NCBI RefSeq assembly: GCF_004912165.1
Contig: NZ_STGV01000002.1
Coordinates: 434,001 to 498,000, forward strand
Reading direction: 5' to 3'
Length of the DNA: 64,000 bases
Origin: Peteryoungia ipomoeae
GTDB lineage: Bacteria > Pseudomonadota > Alphaproteobacteria > Rhizobiales > Rhizobiaceae
The notes under the pieces are model-generated. The model was not told the origin of the DNA. It did not search any database and saw nothing but the letters and a program-made list of their open reading frames with translations. The position numbers and the translations under genes were made by a program. Each line of letters begins with the position of its first letter. The first letter of the stretch is position 1. This document shows, piece by piece, positions 37,040 through 46,106 of this stretch.

Positions 37040-37750
37040 TCAGGACAGCGCGCAATCGCCGGCTGCGACCAGAGCCAGTCTGGCAGGCTCGAGAAGCGTG
37101 ACGAGATCGTTGTGCTGGATGTCGATGAGGCCCGCCTTTTTGAGGCGGGTGAAGCAGCGGCTTACCGTCTCGACGGTAAGGCCGAGCCAATCGGCGAGAT
37201 CGGTCCGGGTCGGGTAAAGATGGAATGTCACGGTGCCGCGCCTTTTGTGCCGCGCCGGTCGACCGAATTGGCCCGCGAGATCAAGAATTGCCGAGGCCAC
37301 ACGCTCTGGCGCGGTCTTCCGACCAAGCAGCATGGCAAGGGCCTGCGAGCGAGCGAGGGTTTCGGTAAGCGCGACCTCCAGATCGCGCGCGGCCAGCGGC
37401 TCAACGACGACCTCAAGCCTTGAAAAGCCGAGGGTCTCCGCCGAGTGACGATTGCGATCGCCCGCACCAAGACCAACGATACGTCCAGGTCCAGCCAGAT
37501 CGATCACCTGGCGGCGACCGTCCGAGAGGGTCTGATATGTCGCGACGCAGCCATCCACCACTCGGTAGCAGGGCGAGCGGGCGAAACCCTCGAGAAAGAC
37601 AACAGTGCGGGACGGCAGGAGTTGGCTCACCGTGTCTTTTTGCGATTGTCGGTCGAGAGTGCGAGAGAGCGAAGGCGGCGGCACGATTGGCGCCTCACCG
37701 GCATGGGCGAGAATTTGCAGCATGGGTAACATCCGATGTCGACCGGACAT
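37040..37750 (-). CDS. Crp/Fnr-family transcription regulator
   Basis: Regulator of about 236 residues. A cyclic-nucleotide-binding-like beta roll is read in SRTVVFLEGFARSPCYRVVDG and RRQVIDLAGPGRIVGLG, the dimer helix follows, and the C-terminal winged helix has TRTDLADWLGLTVETVSRCFTRLKKAGL. The Fnr-type N-terminal Cys cluster is absent, so oxygen sensing through FeS is unlikely. The start is uncertain: ATG codons at 37750, 37732 and 37723 are in frame, and none has a strong Shine-Dalgarno. Confidence 0.85.
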   Translation of the reverse strand: MSGRHRMLPMLQILAHAGEAPIVPPPSLSRTLDRQSQKDTVSQLLPSRTVVFLEGFARSPCYRVVDGCVATYQTLSDGRRQVIDLAGPGRIVGLGAGDRNRHSAETLGFSRLEVVVEPLAARDLEVALTETLARSQALAMLLGRKTAPERVASAILDLAGQFGRPARHKRRGTVTFHLYPTRTDLADWLGLTVETVSRCFTRLKKAGLIDIQHNDLVTLLEPARLALVAAGDCALS

Positions 37751-37814
37751 GCCCAATGTGCACGTGCCCCGGCCTGATTGACGAATGACCGCGCAAGGCA
37801 CGGTCGGTTGTCGG

Positions 37815-38210
37815 TCAGGCTGAAACGGGCGGGGCGCGAGGAGCGCTGCTGGGTGGGAAGAGCTGGCGGTAATGCGCCTCGACGGGCTTTGGCAGAACCG
37901 TTTCGCTGGCTGCGGCAAGCCTTATGCCAACAGTGTCGGCACGATCGAGCAACAGAGCCGTGGCGCTGATCTGGCAGGCTTCGCAGTCGGACTTGGCGGC
38001 ATGCGGCTTGACCTTCCCGTCTGCATCCGCGCCGGGGAGGCAGAGTTCAGGAAGCGTTCCATCGGGAAGCACCAGAGCGGCAATTTCTGCGGGGGAAAGC
38101 ATGGTCGCGGATGCTGCCGGAGGCCTGTGCGCAAGTCCAAGGAACAGGAGCGCGATCACGCAGACGATGCGTGTCACCCTATCCATCCTGATTCGGCCCG
38201 CCAAGCCCAT
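37815..38210 (-). CDS. Small exported DUF2946-like protein
   Basis: Protein of 131 residues. The ATG at 38210 follows AGGGGG by six bases. The N-terminus is a signal peptide or membrane anchor (RIVCVIALLFLGLAHR), and the mature part holds Cys in LPELCLPGAD and DCEACQISA, giving a CxxC motif. This resembles the DUF2946 family that often occurs beside TonB or PepSY iron genes. The function is unknown. It lies between LysR and Crp/Fnr genes on the same strand. Confidence 0.6.
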   Translation of the reverse strand: MGLAGRIRMDRVTRIVCVIALLFLGLAHRPPAASATMLSPAEIAALVLPDGTLPELCLPGADADGKVKPHAAKSDCEACQISATALLLDRADTVGIRLAAASETVLPKPVEAHYRQLFPPSSAPRAPPVSA

Positions 38211-38250
38211 AAATTTCCCCCTAAGCGGCCGACCGATAGCATCGCGCCTG

Positions 38251-38286
38251 ATCACTCACAAGTGTGCGATCTGTCGCAAGAGTGAT
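38251..38286. repeat. Nested inverted repeat upstream of the DUF2946-like gene
   Basis: ATCACTC (38251-38257) pairs with GAGTGAT (38280-38286); inside it TGCGA (38265-38269) pairs with TCGCA (38274-38278). It could be the leader or operator of the DUF2946-like gene or a factor-independent stop for the LysR gene; no T-run is present. Confidence 0.4.
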
Positions 38287-38304
38287 GACTTTCAGATTGA
38301 GCGA

Positions 38305-39210
38305 TCACTGTGTGTCGATGGTCATGCGCAGCCAGCCCAGGAAAACCTCGAGCGATCGCTTTTGCTTCTTTCGGGGCACGACGACGTAGTATGCGCCTTT
38401 CGGCGTAACCGACGCATCGGTCAGGCGGATCAGTCGCTTCTGCGCAAGAAGATCCTCGACTAGCTGCTTCCAACCGAGCGCTATGCCCTGACCATTCAAG
38501 GCCGCATAGATCGCCTCCGTGTAGAAACTGCAGCGGAACCCTTGGATCTTGCGCGGCGTAACCACGGCGAATGCTGCGAGCCAGTCCTGCCAGCCCATCC
38601 AGAGCGGATCCTCCGTGTGGTTGGAAATCAGCGGAAACTCGAGGAGGTCGGCGGGGCTATTGACCTGATCGGGAGCGGCAAGGAAATCCGGACTGCAGAC
38701 CGGAAACACCTCGTCGCGGAAAAGAAGTTCGGTATCCGCGTGGGGCCAATCGCCCGCGCCAAACCGGATGGCGACATCGACGTCGTCCTCATCTAGCGCC
38801 GGCATGACGTCCTGCGAGACAATGCGCAGACGGATCTCGGGATGGGCGCGAGCAAAACGCGAGATGCGCGGCAACAGCCAGAATTGCGAGAACGCCACTG
38901 TCGCCGAGATGGTAAGCTCGTCTTCCGCCTCTTCCCTGCGCAGTTCCGACGCAGCGTCCGCAAGCAGCGCAAATGCCTGGCTTGCGGCCGTCGCCAGAAT
39001 GCGTCCCTTGTCTGTCAACACAACCTTTCGGTGGTGGCGCAGGAAAAGGGCCGCACCGAACTCGCCCTCAAGCGCATGGATCTGCCGACTGACGGCCGCC
39101 TGCGTGACGCCGAGCTCATCGGCCGCACGGGTGAAGCTTCCAAGGCGGGCCGCGGCCTCGAAAACGGTCAGCGACGTCAGCGATGGCAGCGTCCTGCGCA
39201 AACTCTTCAT
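38305..39210 (-). CDS. LysR-family regulator (GcvA-like)
   Basis: Regulator of 301 residues. The helix-turn-helix is RLGSFTRAADELGVTQAAVS near residue 22, and the co-inducer domain begins near residue 95 (LTISATVAFSQFWLLPRISR). It resembles the GcvA branch. It is divergent from the Rieske gene across 131 bases, so it probably controls betaine demethylation in response to the substrate or a product; that is inferred from position. Confidence 0.9.
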   Translation of the reverse strand: MKSLRRTLPSLTSLTVFEAAARLGSFTRAADELGVTQAAVSRQIHALEGEFGAALFLRHHRKVVLTDKGRILATAASQAFALLADAASELRREEAEDELTISATVAFSQFWLLPRISRFARAHPEIRLRIVSQDVMPALDEDDVDVAIRFGAGDWPHADTELLFRDEVFPVCSPDFLAAPDQVNSPADLLEFPLISNHTEDPLWMGWQDWLAAFAVVTPRKIQGFRCSFYTEAIYAALNGQGIALGWKQLVEDLLAQKRLIRLTDASVTPKGAYYVVVPRKKQKRSLEVFLGWLRMTIDTQ

Positions 39211-39341
39211 CAGACCTCACACGACACGGGCGATGGTCGAGCTTCGCATTCCTTCAGGTAATGTCAACGCAGCTTTTTTGTAGAGTTGAAAAGGCAAGCA
39301 AGACTGCGATCATCAATGATCTTCCATGATCGGGGTTATGC

Positions 39342-40595
39342 ATGCTGAACAGTTTTTCCTCCCCCATTTCAAGCCTCCTCGACCAGCGCGCGGCGGGCCA
39401 TTCCCTGCCGGCCGGCCTTTACACCCGTGAAGATGTGTTCAAGGCCGATCTTGATGTCTTCTTTCACCATCACTGGATTTATGTCGGGCTTGAGTGCGAA
39501 GTGCCGGAGCCGGGCGATGTGATGGCAATCGACATAGGCGCGACCAGCATCATCCTGCTGCGCGATGACGACCAACAGATCCGCGTGGTGCGCAATGTCT
39601 GCCGACACCGGGGTGCGCGGCTTCTGGAAGCGGGTCCCAGCATCGTGTCGAAACTCGTGTGCCCCTATCACCAGTGGACCTACGAGCTATCAGGGGAACT
39701 TGCCCACGCGCCACACATGGGCCAGGACTTCGACAAGAGCTGTCGTAGCCTGAAGCCGGTCCAGTTTCGCTCCATCGGCGGGATGATCTATGTCTGCCTC
39801 TCCGATGAAGCCCCAGCCGATATCGACCGGTTGGCGGAGGTCATGGAGCCGCGCCTTCAGCCCTACGATCTGCGCAACACGCGGATTGCGCATCAGGTCG
39901 ACGTGATCGAAGAGGGCAACTGGAAGCTTGCGATGGAGAACAATCGCGAGTGCTACCACTGTTCCGCCAACCATCCGGAGCTGTGTGTCTCATTCATCGA
40001 TCTCGATTTCGGATTTGATCCCGACAGCCTGACTGCGGAAGACAGAGCGATCGCCGAGGAACATTTCGCAATGTACGCCGAGCGAACGCGCCAGTGGGAG
40101 GAAGAGGGCTTTCCCTCTCAGACCGTAGAACAGACGCGGGACTGCGCAACGAACTTCAGAACGCAACGGCTGATCATCGCCGGTGCTGGCGAATCTCAAA
40201 CGGAAGATGCGACGGCTGCCTCCTCGAAATTGCTCGGGTCGATGACACGCAAGGACCTGGGCGATGTCCATCTTTGGGGCCACAACGCATGGAACCACTT
40301 TATGGGAGACCATGCCGTAACCGTCATGGTTATTCCGCTATCTGCCGATCGGACGCTGGTTCGGACAAAATGGCTGGTTCACAAGGATGCCGTCGAAGGC
40401 GTCGACTATGACCTGCACAAGCTGACTCATGTCTGGATCGAGACGACCAACCAGGATTCCGATCTGGTCCGCATTTCCCACAAAGGGGTGTCTGATCCCG
40501 CCTATGAGCCGGGACCTTACTCGCCATTTAGCGAGAAGGCACTGGATGACTTCGCAACCTGGTATGTCGACCGGATGCGTGCCCATGGCTATTGA
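39342..40595 (+). CDS. Rieske non-heme iron demethylase, alpha subunit (GbcA/Stc2 type)
   Basis: Oxygenase component of 417 residues. The Rieske cluster ligands are in CRHRGARLLEAG and CPYHQW, near residues 88-110. The catalytic mononuclear iron site is NNRECYHCSANHPEL near residue 203. The protein resembles GbcA (glycine betaine) and Stc2 (stachydrine) N-demethylases, which remove a methyl group as formaldehyde using electrons from the partner reductase. The reductase gene overlaps its end by 11 bases. The two substrate choices cannot be separated without alignment. Confidence 0.88.
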   Translation: MLNSFSSPISSLLDQRAAGHSLPAGLYTREDVFKADLDVFFHHHWIYVGLECEVPEPGDVMAIDIGATSIILLRDDDQQIRVVRNVCRHRGARLLEAGPSIVSKLVCPYHQWTYELSGELAHAPHMGQDFDKSCRSLKPVQFRSIGGMIYVCLSDEAPADIDRLAEVMEPRLQPYDLRNTRIAHQVDVIEEGNWKLAMENNRECYHCSANHPELCVSFIDLDFGFDPDSLTAEDRAIAEEHFAMYAERTRQWEEEGFPSQTVEQTRDCATNFRTQRLIIAGAGESQTEDATAASSKLLGSMTRKDLGDVHLWGHNAWNHFMGDHAVTVMVIPLSADRTLVRTKWLVHKDAVEGVDYDLHKLTHVWIETTNQDSDLVRISHKGVSDPAYEPGPYSPFSEKALDDFATWYVDRMRAHGY

Positions 40596-41664
40596 ACTCG
40601 CCGACCGAGAAGGCCAGAGGCCATCGAGCTGTTGGGATCCGGATGTGGATTCGATTTTGACATGCATTGATGTCCATGCCGAAACGCATGACGTCAAAAG
40701 CTTCACCTTCCGGGCACCAGAGGGCAAGTCGATCCACTTTACAGCCGGACAGTATTTCCTTTTCGAGCCGGACATCGATGGCGAAGAAAACGGCCGCTGC
40801 TACAGCATCTCCTCCTCGCCGCTGAGAGCGGGTGCGATTACCGTGACTGTGAAGCGCGTGGCCGGAGGCAAAGTCTCCAACTGGATGCATGACAGCATGC
40901 AAGTCGGCATGGAGATCAAGGCGAGCGGCCCGTTGGGACGCTTCGTCAGACCCCCGGCCCCATCCTATCTCTTTCTTTCGGGTGGATCAGGCATCACGCC
41001 AGTCATGTCGATGCTGCGAGAGCTGGCCGATCGGCTTGACCCCGTTGATGTCGTGTTCCTCCATGCCGGCCGCAGCCCGCAGGATCTCGTCTTTCGCGAG
41101 GAGCTGTCACTCCTTGCACGGCGAATGAAAGGCTTGCGGCTGTTTTTTCTGCCGGAGGACATCTCGACGGAACGCTCGTGGCACGGTGTGTCCGGGCGGA
41201 TCTCGGCCGAACTTCTGGCCCTTGCGGTTCCCGACATATCCAGACGGGTTGTGATGTGCTGTGGCCCCGCACCCTTCATGGCTGCAGCCCGGTCGATCTG
41301 CGGCAGCATGGGCGTTCCTGAAACATGCTACATCGAGGAGAGCTTCGATGCTGCAGCCATCGAGGACGTTCTCTTCGAAGCGCACAATGGCGAAACCGTT
41401 GCGACGTTCGAAGTCTCGTTCAGCAAGCAGGGCCGTTCGATCAGCGTGCCTGCCGACCAGACCGTGCTCTCGCAATCAAAGAAGGCCGGCATTCGTATAC
41501 CCTCGTCCTGCGCCAACGGCATTTGCGGCACCTGCAAGTCGAAACTGACAAGCGGTCGGGTCGACATGCAGCATGGCGGCGGCATCCGGCAGCGCGAGAT
41601 CGACGCCGGGCTTTTCCTGCCTTGCTGCTCGAAACCGTTGAGTGACCTTGTGATCGAGCGTTAG
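40585..41664 (+). CDS. Flavin/2Fe-2S reductase partner (GbcB type)
   Basis: Electron-transfer protein of 359 residues. The ATG at 40585 overlaps the Rieske stop. An FAD domain with RCYSISSSP, an NAD-binding region with FLSGGSGITPVMSML, and a C-terminal plant-type 2Fe-2S domain with CANGICGTC and a last Cys in LPCCSKP are visible. It moves electrons from NAD(P)H to the Rieske centre. It is the second gene of the pair; a 13-base terminator stem follows. Confidence 0.9.
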   Translation: MAIELADREGQRPSSCWDPDVDSILTCIDVHAETHDVKSFTFRAPEGKSIHFTAGQYFLFEPDIDGEENGRCYSISSSPLRAGAITVTVKRVAGGKVSNWMHDSMQVGMEIKASGPLGRFVRPPAPSYLFLSGGSGITPVMSMLRELADRLDPVDVVFLHAGRSPQDLVFREELSLLARRMKGLRLFFLPEDISTERSWHGVSGRISAELLALAVPDISRRVVMCCGPAPFMAAARSICGSMGVPETCYIEESFDAAAIEDVLFEAHNGETVATFEVSFSKQGRSISVPADQTVLSQSKKAGIRIPSSCANGICGTCKSKLTSGRVDMQHGGGIRQREIDAGLFLPCCSKPLSDLVIER

Positions 41665-41686
41665 GCCAAAAAAGAGCGAACAGTGC

Positions 41687-41719
41687 AATGAAGGGCGCCG
41701 CAAGTTGGCGCCCTTCATT
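41687..41719. terminator. Bidirectional terminator between convergent demethylase genes
   Basis: Perfect 13-base stem AATGAAGGGCGCC/GGCGCCCTTCATT (41687-41699 with 41707-41719), seven-base loop, T-rich on both sides. It ends the GbcB-like gene and the convergent flavoprotein gene. Confidence 0.85.
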
Positions 41720-41737
41720 ATTGCTGGCCTCCTCGCC

Positions 41738-43774
41738 TCAGAGATCCTTCATCAGCCGCAAGGCGTCATAGATCGCGGCATGGGTGTTGCGAGCGGCAAC
41801 GGCATCGCCAATACGAAACAGTTGGAAGCGGCCCTCGCTGTTTCTCGAAACCTTCTGAGGCTGTCCGCTGATAAGCGCGTCGTAGTCGACCTCTCCCAGA
41901 TTGGATGATTGCGGTTTCAGTTCGAAATAGAGGTCATCGAGGGGAATGGTGCCGTGGTTGATCACCACCTGATCGACGATCTGTTCCCGGTCGATATCGC
42001 CGTAGTCACTGCCAATGCGCGCCACCAATGTGTTGCCGCGCCGCTCGACGCTTTGCAGGCGATAGGTCACGGTAAACGTGACGTCCCTCTTCTGCAGCGA
42101 TCGCATGTAGGGCACGAGGTTCATTGCCATGACCTCCGGTGCGAAGCTGCGATCCGGCGTCATGATCTCGACCCGTGCACCGGCAGCAGCCAGGATGTCA
42201 GCAGCCTGCAAGCCGGCATGGTCGCCTGCGTCATCGAAGACGAGCACGCTGTTGCCGGGTTTCACGTCGCCGGAAAGGATATCCCAGGAGGATACGGTGA
42301 GGTCATTGCCGGCCGAGAGAATGTCGGTATGGGGAAACCCGCCGGTGGCGACGATCACGACATCGGGTTCCTCCGCGCTGATCGTCTCGGCATCTGCCCA
42401 AGTGTTGTAGCGGATGATGACGCCGTGCTTTTCGCATTGCGCCAGGCGCCAGTCGATGATGCTGATCATTTCCCGTCGGCGCGGACTTTGTGCCGTCAGC
42501 CTGATCTGGCCGCCGGCATGGCTTGCGGCTTCGAAAACCACGACATCGTGGCCGCGCTCTCCGGCAACCCTGGCCGCCTCAAGGCCCGCCGGCCCGGCAC
42601 CGACGATCACCACCTTGCGCCTGACTGGAGCGCGCGGGATGACGTGCGGCATGGTCTCTTCGCGACCGGTTGCGGCATTGTGGATGCAAAAGGCTGCCCC
42701 GCCCTGATAGATGCGGTCAAGACAATAGTTGGCGCCAACACATGGGCGGATATCCTCCTCCCGCTTTTCAATGATCTTGCGGACGATATGGGGATCGGTC
42801 ATGTGGGCGCGGGTCATGCCGACCATGTCCACCTTGCCGGATGCGATGGCATGACGGGCGGTGGCAACATCCGGTATCTTGGCGGCGTGAAAGGTCGGAA
42901 AATTCGTCGCAGCGCGGATTTCGCCGGCAAAATCCAGATGCGGTGCATTCGCCATGCCTTGAATCGGGATGAGATCGGTCAGCCCTGGGTCCGTATCGAT
43001 GTGACCGCGCACGACGTTCAGGTAGTCAATCAGGCCGCTTTCCTTGAGGCGCCTCGAGATCTCAAGGCCATCCGCCTTGTGCGTTCCGCCCGGCAAAGTC
43101 TCATCCGCCGTGTAGCGCACGCCGAGGATGAAATCTTCGCCGACCCGTTTGCGCATGGCTGCAAAGACGTCGAGACAGAAACGCATCCGGCTCTCAAGCT
43201 CGCCGCCATAGGGACCGTCGAGTTCGTTGGTGAGCGGTGACACGAACTGATCGATCAGATGGCCATAGGCCTCCAGTTCAACCCCATCCATGCCACCGGC
43301 TTTCATGCGTTCGGCGGCATCCGCAAAATCGCGGATGATCCTTTCAATATCCCAGTCTTCGATTTTTTTCGGGAAAGCGCGATGCGCCGCTTCGCGGTGG
43401 TGTGACGGCGCCAGGACCGGCAACCAGTCACCTTTGTCCCATCGCGTCCGCCGCCCGAGATGGGTCAACTGGATCATAATCGCCGAGCCCTGATCATGAA
43501 CCGCATCGGTCATTTCCCGGATCCACGGTACGATCTCGTCCTTGTAGGCAAGCAGATTGTTGAAGACGGGCGGGCTATCCCTGGAGACCGCTGCCGAGCC
43601 TGCCGTCATCGTCAGCGCCACGCCTCCCTTGGCGCGCTCGACCGTATACGCGCGATAACGCTCTTTTGGCATTCCGTCTTCCGGATAGGCCGGTTCATGC
43701 GAGGTGACGATGATACGATTTCGCAGCGTGAGATGCTTCAGCTTGAAGGGTTGCAGGAGTGGATCACCGGACAT
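41738..43774 (-). CDS. FAD/FMN/4Fe-4S dimethylglycine or N-methylproline demethylase
   Basis: Large flavoprotein of 678 residues. GGAG lies before the ATG at 43774. Residues about 1-350 form an old-yellow-enzyme-type barrel (LLQPFKLKHLTLRNRIIVTS, QLTHLGRRTRW, GMDGVELEAYGH), then a Cys cluster (CVGANYCLDR, then AFCIHN) for a 4Fe-4S centre, then an FAD domain with VVIVGAGPAGLEAARVA near residue 395. This layout is that of DgcA (dimethylglycine) and StcD (N-methylproline) demethylases. It would take the next step after the Rieske demethylase. Specificity is unresolved. Confidence 0.88.
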   Translation of the reverse strand: MSGDPLLQPFKLKHLTLRNRIIVTSHEPAYPEDGMPKERYRAYTVERAKGGVALTMTAGSAAVSRDSPPVFNNLLAYKDEIVPWIREMTDAVHDQGSAIMIQLTHLGRRTRWDKGDWLPVLAPSHHREAAHRAFPKKIEDWDIERIIRDFADAAERMKAGGMDGVELEAYGHLIDQFVSPLTNELDGPYGGELESRMRFCLDVFAAMRKRVGEDFILGVRYTADETLPGGTHKADGLEISRRLKESGLIDYLNVVRGHIDTDPGLTDLIPIQGMANAPHLDFAGEIRAATNFPTFHAAKIPDVATARHAIASGKVDMVGMTRAHMTDPHIVRKIIEKREEDIRPCVGANYCLDRIYQGGAAFCIHNAATGREETMPHVIPRAPVRRKVVIVGAGPAGLEAARVAGERGHDVVVFEAASHAGGQIRLTAQSPRRREMISIIDWRLAQCEKHGVIIRYNTWADAETISAEEPDVVIVATGGFPHTDILSAGNDLTVSSWDILSGDVKPGNSVLVFDDAGDHAGLQAADILAAAGARVEIMTPDRSFAPEVMAMNLVPYMRSLQKRDVTFTVTYRLQSVERRGNTLVARIGSDYGDIDREQIVDQVVINHGTIPLDDLYFELKPQSSNLGEVDYDALISGQPQKVSRNSEGRFQLFRIGDAVAARNTHAAIYDALRLMKDL

Positions 43775-43814
43775 CACATCGCTCCATTGTTCGAGGGCAT
43801 GCGCGACTATGGCA

Positions 43815-43857
43815 AAATGTACAGTAATGTCAATTTCACAGACACTGACGTACATTT
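43815..43857. promoter_or_regulatory. Candidate operator between demethylase and TetR genes
   Basis: AAATGTAC (43815-43822) and GTACATTT (43850-43857) are a perfect inverted repeat across 27 bases; inside lie TGTCA (43828-43832) and TGACG (43846-43850). On the minus strand TTGACATTAC could be the -35 of the flavoprotein gene, so a TetR protein bound here would block it. Inferred. Confidence 0.4.
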
Positions 43858-43906
43858 CACCATGGAGCGCATTGCACGGATCGGGGCGCTGACCTACAGG
43901 TGGTGC

Positions 43907-44530
43907 ATGGAACGGACTTCAAACGACAGCGGCTGGCGGGGCTCAGCCGAAGGCTGGCTGGACGCCGCCTATGAGGCATTGCTCGAAGGCGGGGTCGATG
44001 CGGTAAAAATACAGCCGCTCGCTGCCAGGCTAAGGCTATCGCGCACGAGCTTCTACTGGTTTTTCAAGGATCGTGAGGCGCTGCTCTCAGCCCTTGTCGA
44101 CAGATGGCGGCTCAAGAACACTGGCAACCTCATCAGCCAGGCGCGCGCCTATGCCGAGACGGCCTGTGAAGCCACGCTCAATGTCTTCGACTGCTGGCTC
44201 GATACAGGCCTGTTCGATTCCCGATTCGAATTCGCAATGCGCAGCTGGGCCCTCCAATCTCCGGAAATACTGGCCGAAGTGCAGGCCGCCGATCAACTGC
44301 GTCTGGCTGCACTGAAATCCATGTTCCAGCGTTTTGGAAACTCGGCCGACGATGCCGATGTCAGATCGAGAACGCTGTACCTTGTGCAGATCGGCTATAT
44401 CTCGATGCAGACCCAGGAAGACATCGATCTCCGCCTGCAGCGGATTCCCAACTACATCAACGTTTTTACCGGCGAGTATCCGACGAAATCCGAAATGGAC
44501 CGCTTCATCGCACGCCATAGAAGCGATTGA
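43907..44530 (+). CDS. TetR-family regulator
   Basis: Regulator of 207 residues. The ATG at 43907 follows AGGTGG closely; in-frame ATG at 43862 has no ribosome site. The helix-turn-helix is KIQPLAARLRLSRTSFYWFF near residue 30, and the ligand-binding helices follow. It is divergent from the large demethylase gene with candidate operator sequence between them, so it probably controls it. Confidence 0.88.
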   Translation: MERTSNDSGWRGSAEGWLDAAYEALLEGGVDAVKIQPLAARLRLSRTSFYWFFKDREALLSALVDRWRLKNTGNLISQARAYAETACEATLNVFDCWLDTGLFDSRFEFAMRSWALQSPEILAEVQAADQLRLAALKSMFQRFGNSADDADVRSRTLYLVQIGYISMQTQEDIDLRLQRIPNYINVFTGEYPTKSEMDRFIARHRSD

Positions 44531-44599
44531 CGCAACGCGCAAACCTCAAGCGGACTGTTGAGGTCCAGAAGCAGATTGCAGCATTCGCATCATGGGAAG

Positions 44600-44689
44600 T
44601 GGCGGACAGGGTGGGATTCGAACCCACGGTACGCTTTCACGCACACACGCGTTCCAGGCGTGCGCCTTAAACCACTCGGCCACCTGTCC
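44600..44689 (-). tRNA. tRNA-Ser (anticodon GGA)
   Basis: Minus-strand cloverleaf of 90 bases with encoded CCA at 44600-44602. Acceptor arms GGACAGG (44683-44689) and CCTGTCC (44604-44610) pair fully; the anticodon arm CACGC/GCGTG encloses CTGGAAC, so the anticodon is GGA (44653-44655). The T arm GTGGG-TTCGAAT-CCCAC and a long variable arm are present, as expected for class II tRNA-Ser. Confidence 0.97.
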
Positions 44690-44866
44690 AGGGGAGCATC
44701 ACGGAGGAAAGCCACCGTGTCGGTCGGGCGGGATATATACCGAGGATTTCCGAGCGATCAACCTAAATCTATCATAATTTTGACATTGAAGAACAATTCT
44801 CTACATCGCATTGAAATGAGCACACGACCTGAGGCGGCGACGGGCGTGTGACAAATGGAGTTCATC

Positions 44867-45187
44867 ATGGTTCGACTCTTGTTCAGGGTCTCGAGTTTCG
44901 CAGCACTTTGCATGGGTGTCGTGGCAGCCACAGTCGATTCAATCGCCTCGGTTTCCGCGTCGCGCGTCGTTCTCACCCCGCTTGCAGCCGCATGGCAGGA
45001 TGTGTCGCCGCAATCGCTTCCCGCTTTTCAGAGCATCGTTGAGACCCAGCTTGGGGCCGCATCCTGGATTGCCTTTCAAAACAGCATCCTGCCACAGCCG
45101 GCATTCGTGATCTTTCTGGCCCTTTCACTTCTCTTGTGGGCCATCGGCTATAAGCGCCCCTCACCCGCCGGGCGATTTGCGGCTTGA
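44867..45187 (+). CDS. Small hypothetical membrane protein
   Basis: Protein of 106 residues with a probable start at 44867 (TGGAG upstream); ATG at 44855 is an alternative. Hydrophobic segments near residues 10-30 and 80-98 suggest two membrane helices with the intervening part (VLTPLAAAWQDVSPQSLPAF) on one side. I recognise no family. A possible -35 TTGACA lies at about 44781. Confidence 0.6.
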   Translation: MVRLLFRVSSFAALCMGVVAATVDSIASVSASRVVLTPLAAAWQDVSPQSLPAFQSIVETQLGAASWIAFQNSILPQPAFVIFLALSLLLWAIGYKRPSPAGRFAA

Positions 45188-45324
45188 GGCCAATGCGGCT
45201 TCGGATCGAATACTTCCTGTCGACCTGACAATGGCGAGGTCAAGGGCAGCATCTTGCCTGAACGCCTCCGGGTCACCACATTGTAGTCTACGCAAGCACG
45301 CCATTGGTGGCCGGGAGATCGCAT

Positions 45325-45984
45325 ATGTATCTGATCGACATGTTCAACAAGAAGACTGTGATGCCAACTGCAGAGACGGCTCTGCCGGGTCGACCGGAGC
45401 CGCTCCCGACCGCCTATAGCCATTTCGTTTCCGATCGCCCGCTCAAAGGCCCCTACCCCGCGGGGTTCAAGACAGTCTATCTCGGGATGGGCTGCTTCTG
45501 GGGGGCGGAGCGCCTGCTCTGGCAGACACCCGGCGTTTACGTGACGGCCGCAGGATACCAAGGTGGCTTCACGCTCAACCCTACCTACCAGGAAACGGTC
45601 ACCGGCCTCACCGGACACACGGAAGTTGTGAAGGTGGTCTATGACCCATCAATCACATCGCTTGAAGCACTCCTGAAGATCTTTTTCGAAGCCCATGATC
45701 CGACGCAGGGCATGCGACAGGGAAATGACATCGGCACCACCTATCGCTCGGCGATCTATGTGGAAGATGACGAGGATCTGTTGATCGCACAGGCAATCAG
45801 GGACCGGTTCCAGGCGGCGCTGGCCGAGGCCGGGCGTGGGGGACGTGTGACCACGGAAATCGCACCTGCAGGCCCTTTCTACTTTGCCGAGGACTATCAC
45901 CAGCAATATCTGGCCAAGAACCCGAATGGATATTGCGGCCTGAGGGGCACGGGCGTCTCCTGCCCGATCGAGCCCGCAGCTTAA
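45325..45984 (+). CDS. msrA: Peptide-methionine (S)-S-oxide reductase
   Basis: MsrA, 219 residues. It reduces methionine S-sulfoxide with thioredoxin. The ATG at 45325 follows GGGAG; a TTG at 45304 is unlikely. The catalytic Cys57 is in GMGCFWGAE, and resolving Cys lie in the C-terminal [32 protein letters not shown] and [10 protein letters not shown] are also typical. It stands alone. Confidence 0.95.
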   Translation: MYLIDMFNKKTVMPTAETALPGRPEPLPTAYSHFVSDRPLKGPYPAGFKTVYLGMGCFWGAERLLWQTPGVYVTAAGYQGGFTLNPTYQETVTGLTGHTEVVKVVYDPSITSLEALLKIFFEAHDPTQGMRQGNDIGTTYRSAIYVEDDEDLLIAQAIRDRFQAALAEAGRGGRVTTEIAPAGPFYFAEDYHQQYLAKNPNGYCGLRGTGVSCPIEPAA

Positions 45985-46077
45985 GAGCATATGCCCAAAG
46001 CGCGGGCATAAAAGCCCGTTGATCTGATTAGATTTTCGGCGTCTGGCGCCGAAGGATCCGGCTTGCTGTGAATCTTT

Positions 46078-46106
46078 ACCAGATGAAAAAAATCTGGTGA
46101 ATTTTT
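46078..46106 (+). terminator. Hairpin with T-run in the nucleoside operon leader
   Basis: Perfect seven-base inverted repeat ACCAGAT/ATCTGGT (46078-46084 with 46092-46098, loop GAAAAAA), extended by wobble and A-T pairs, then ATTTTTG. It could terminate msrA readthrough or act as an operator or attenuator for the BMP operon. Confidence 0.5.

Noticed and set aside
41909..43240. 443-residue frame opposite the flavoprotein gene
   Set aside because: Antisense shadow; the minus-strand gene has complete family motifs.
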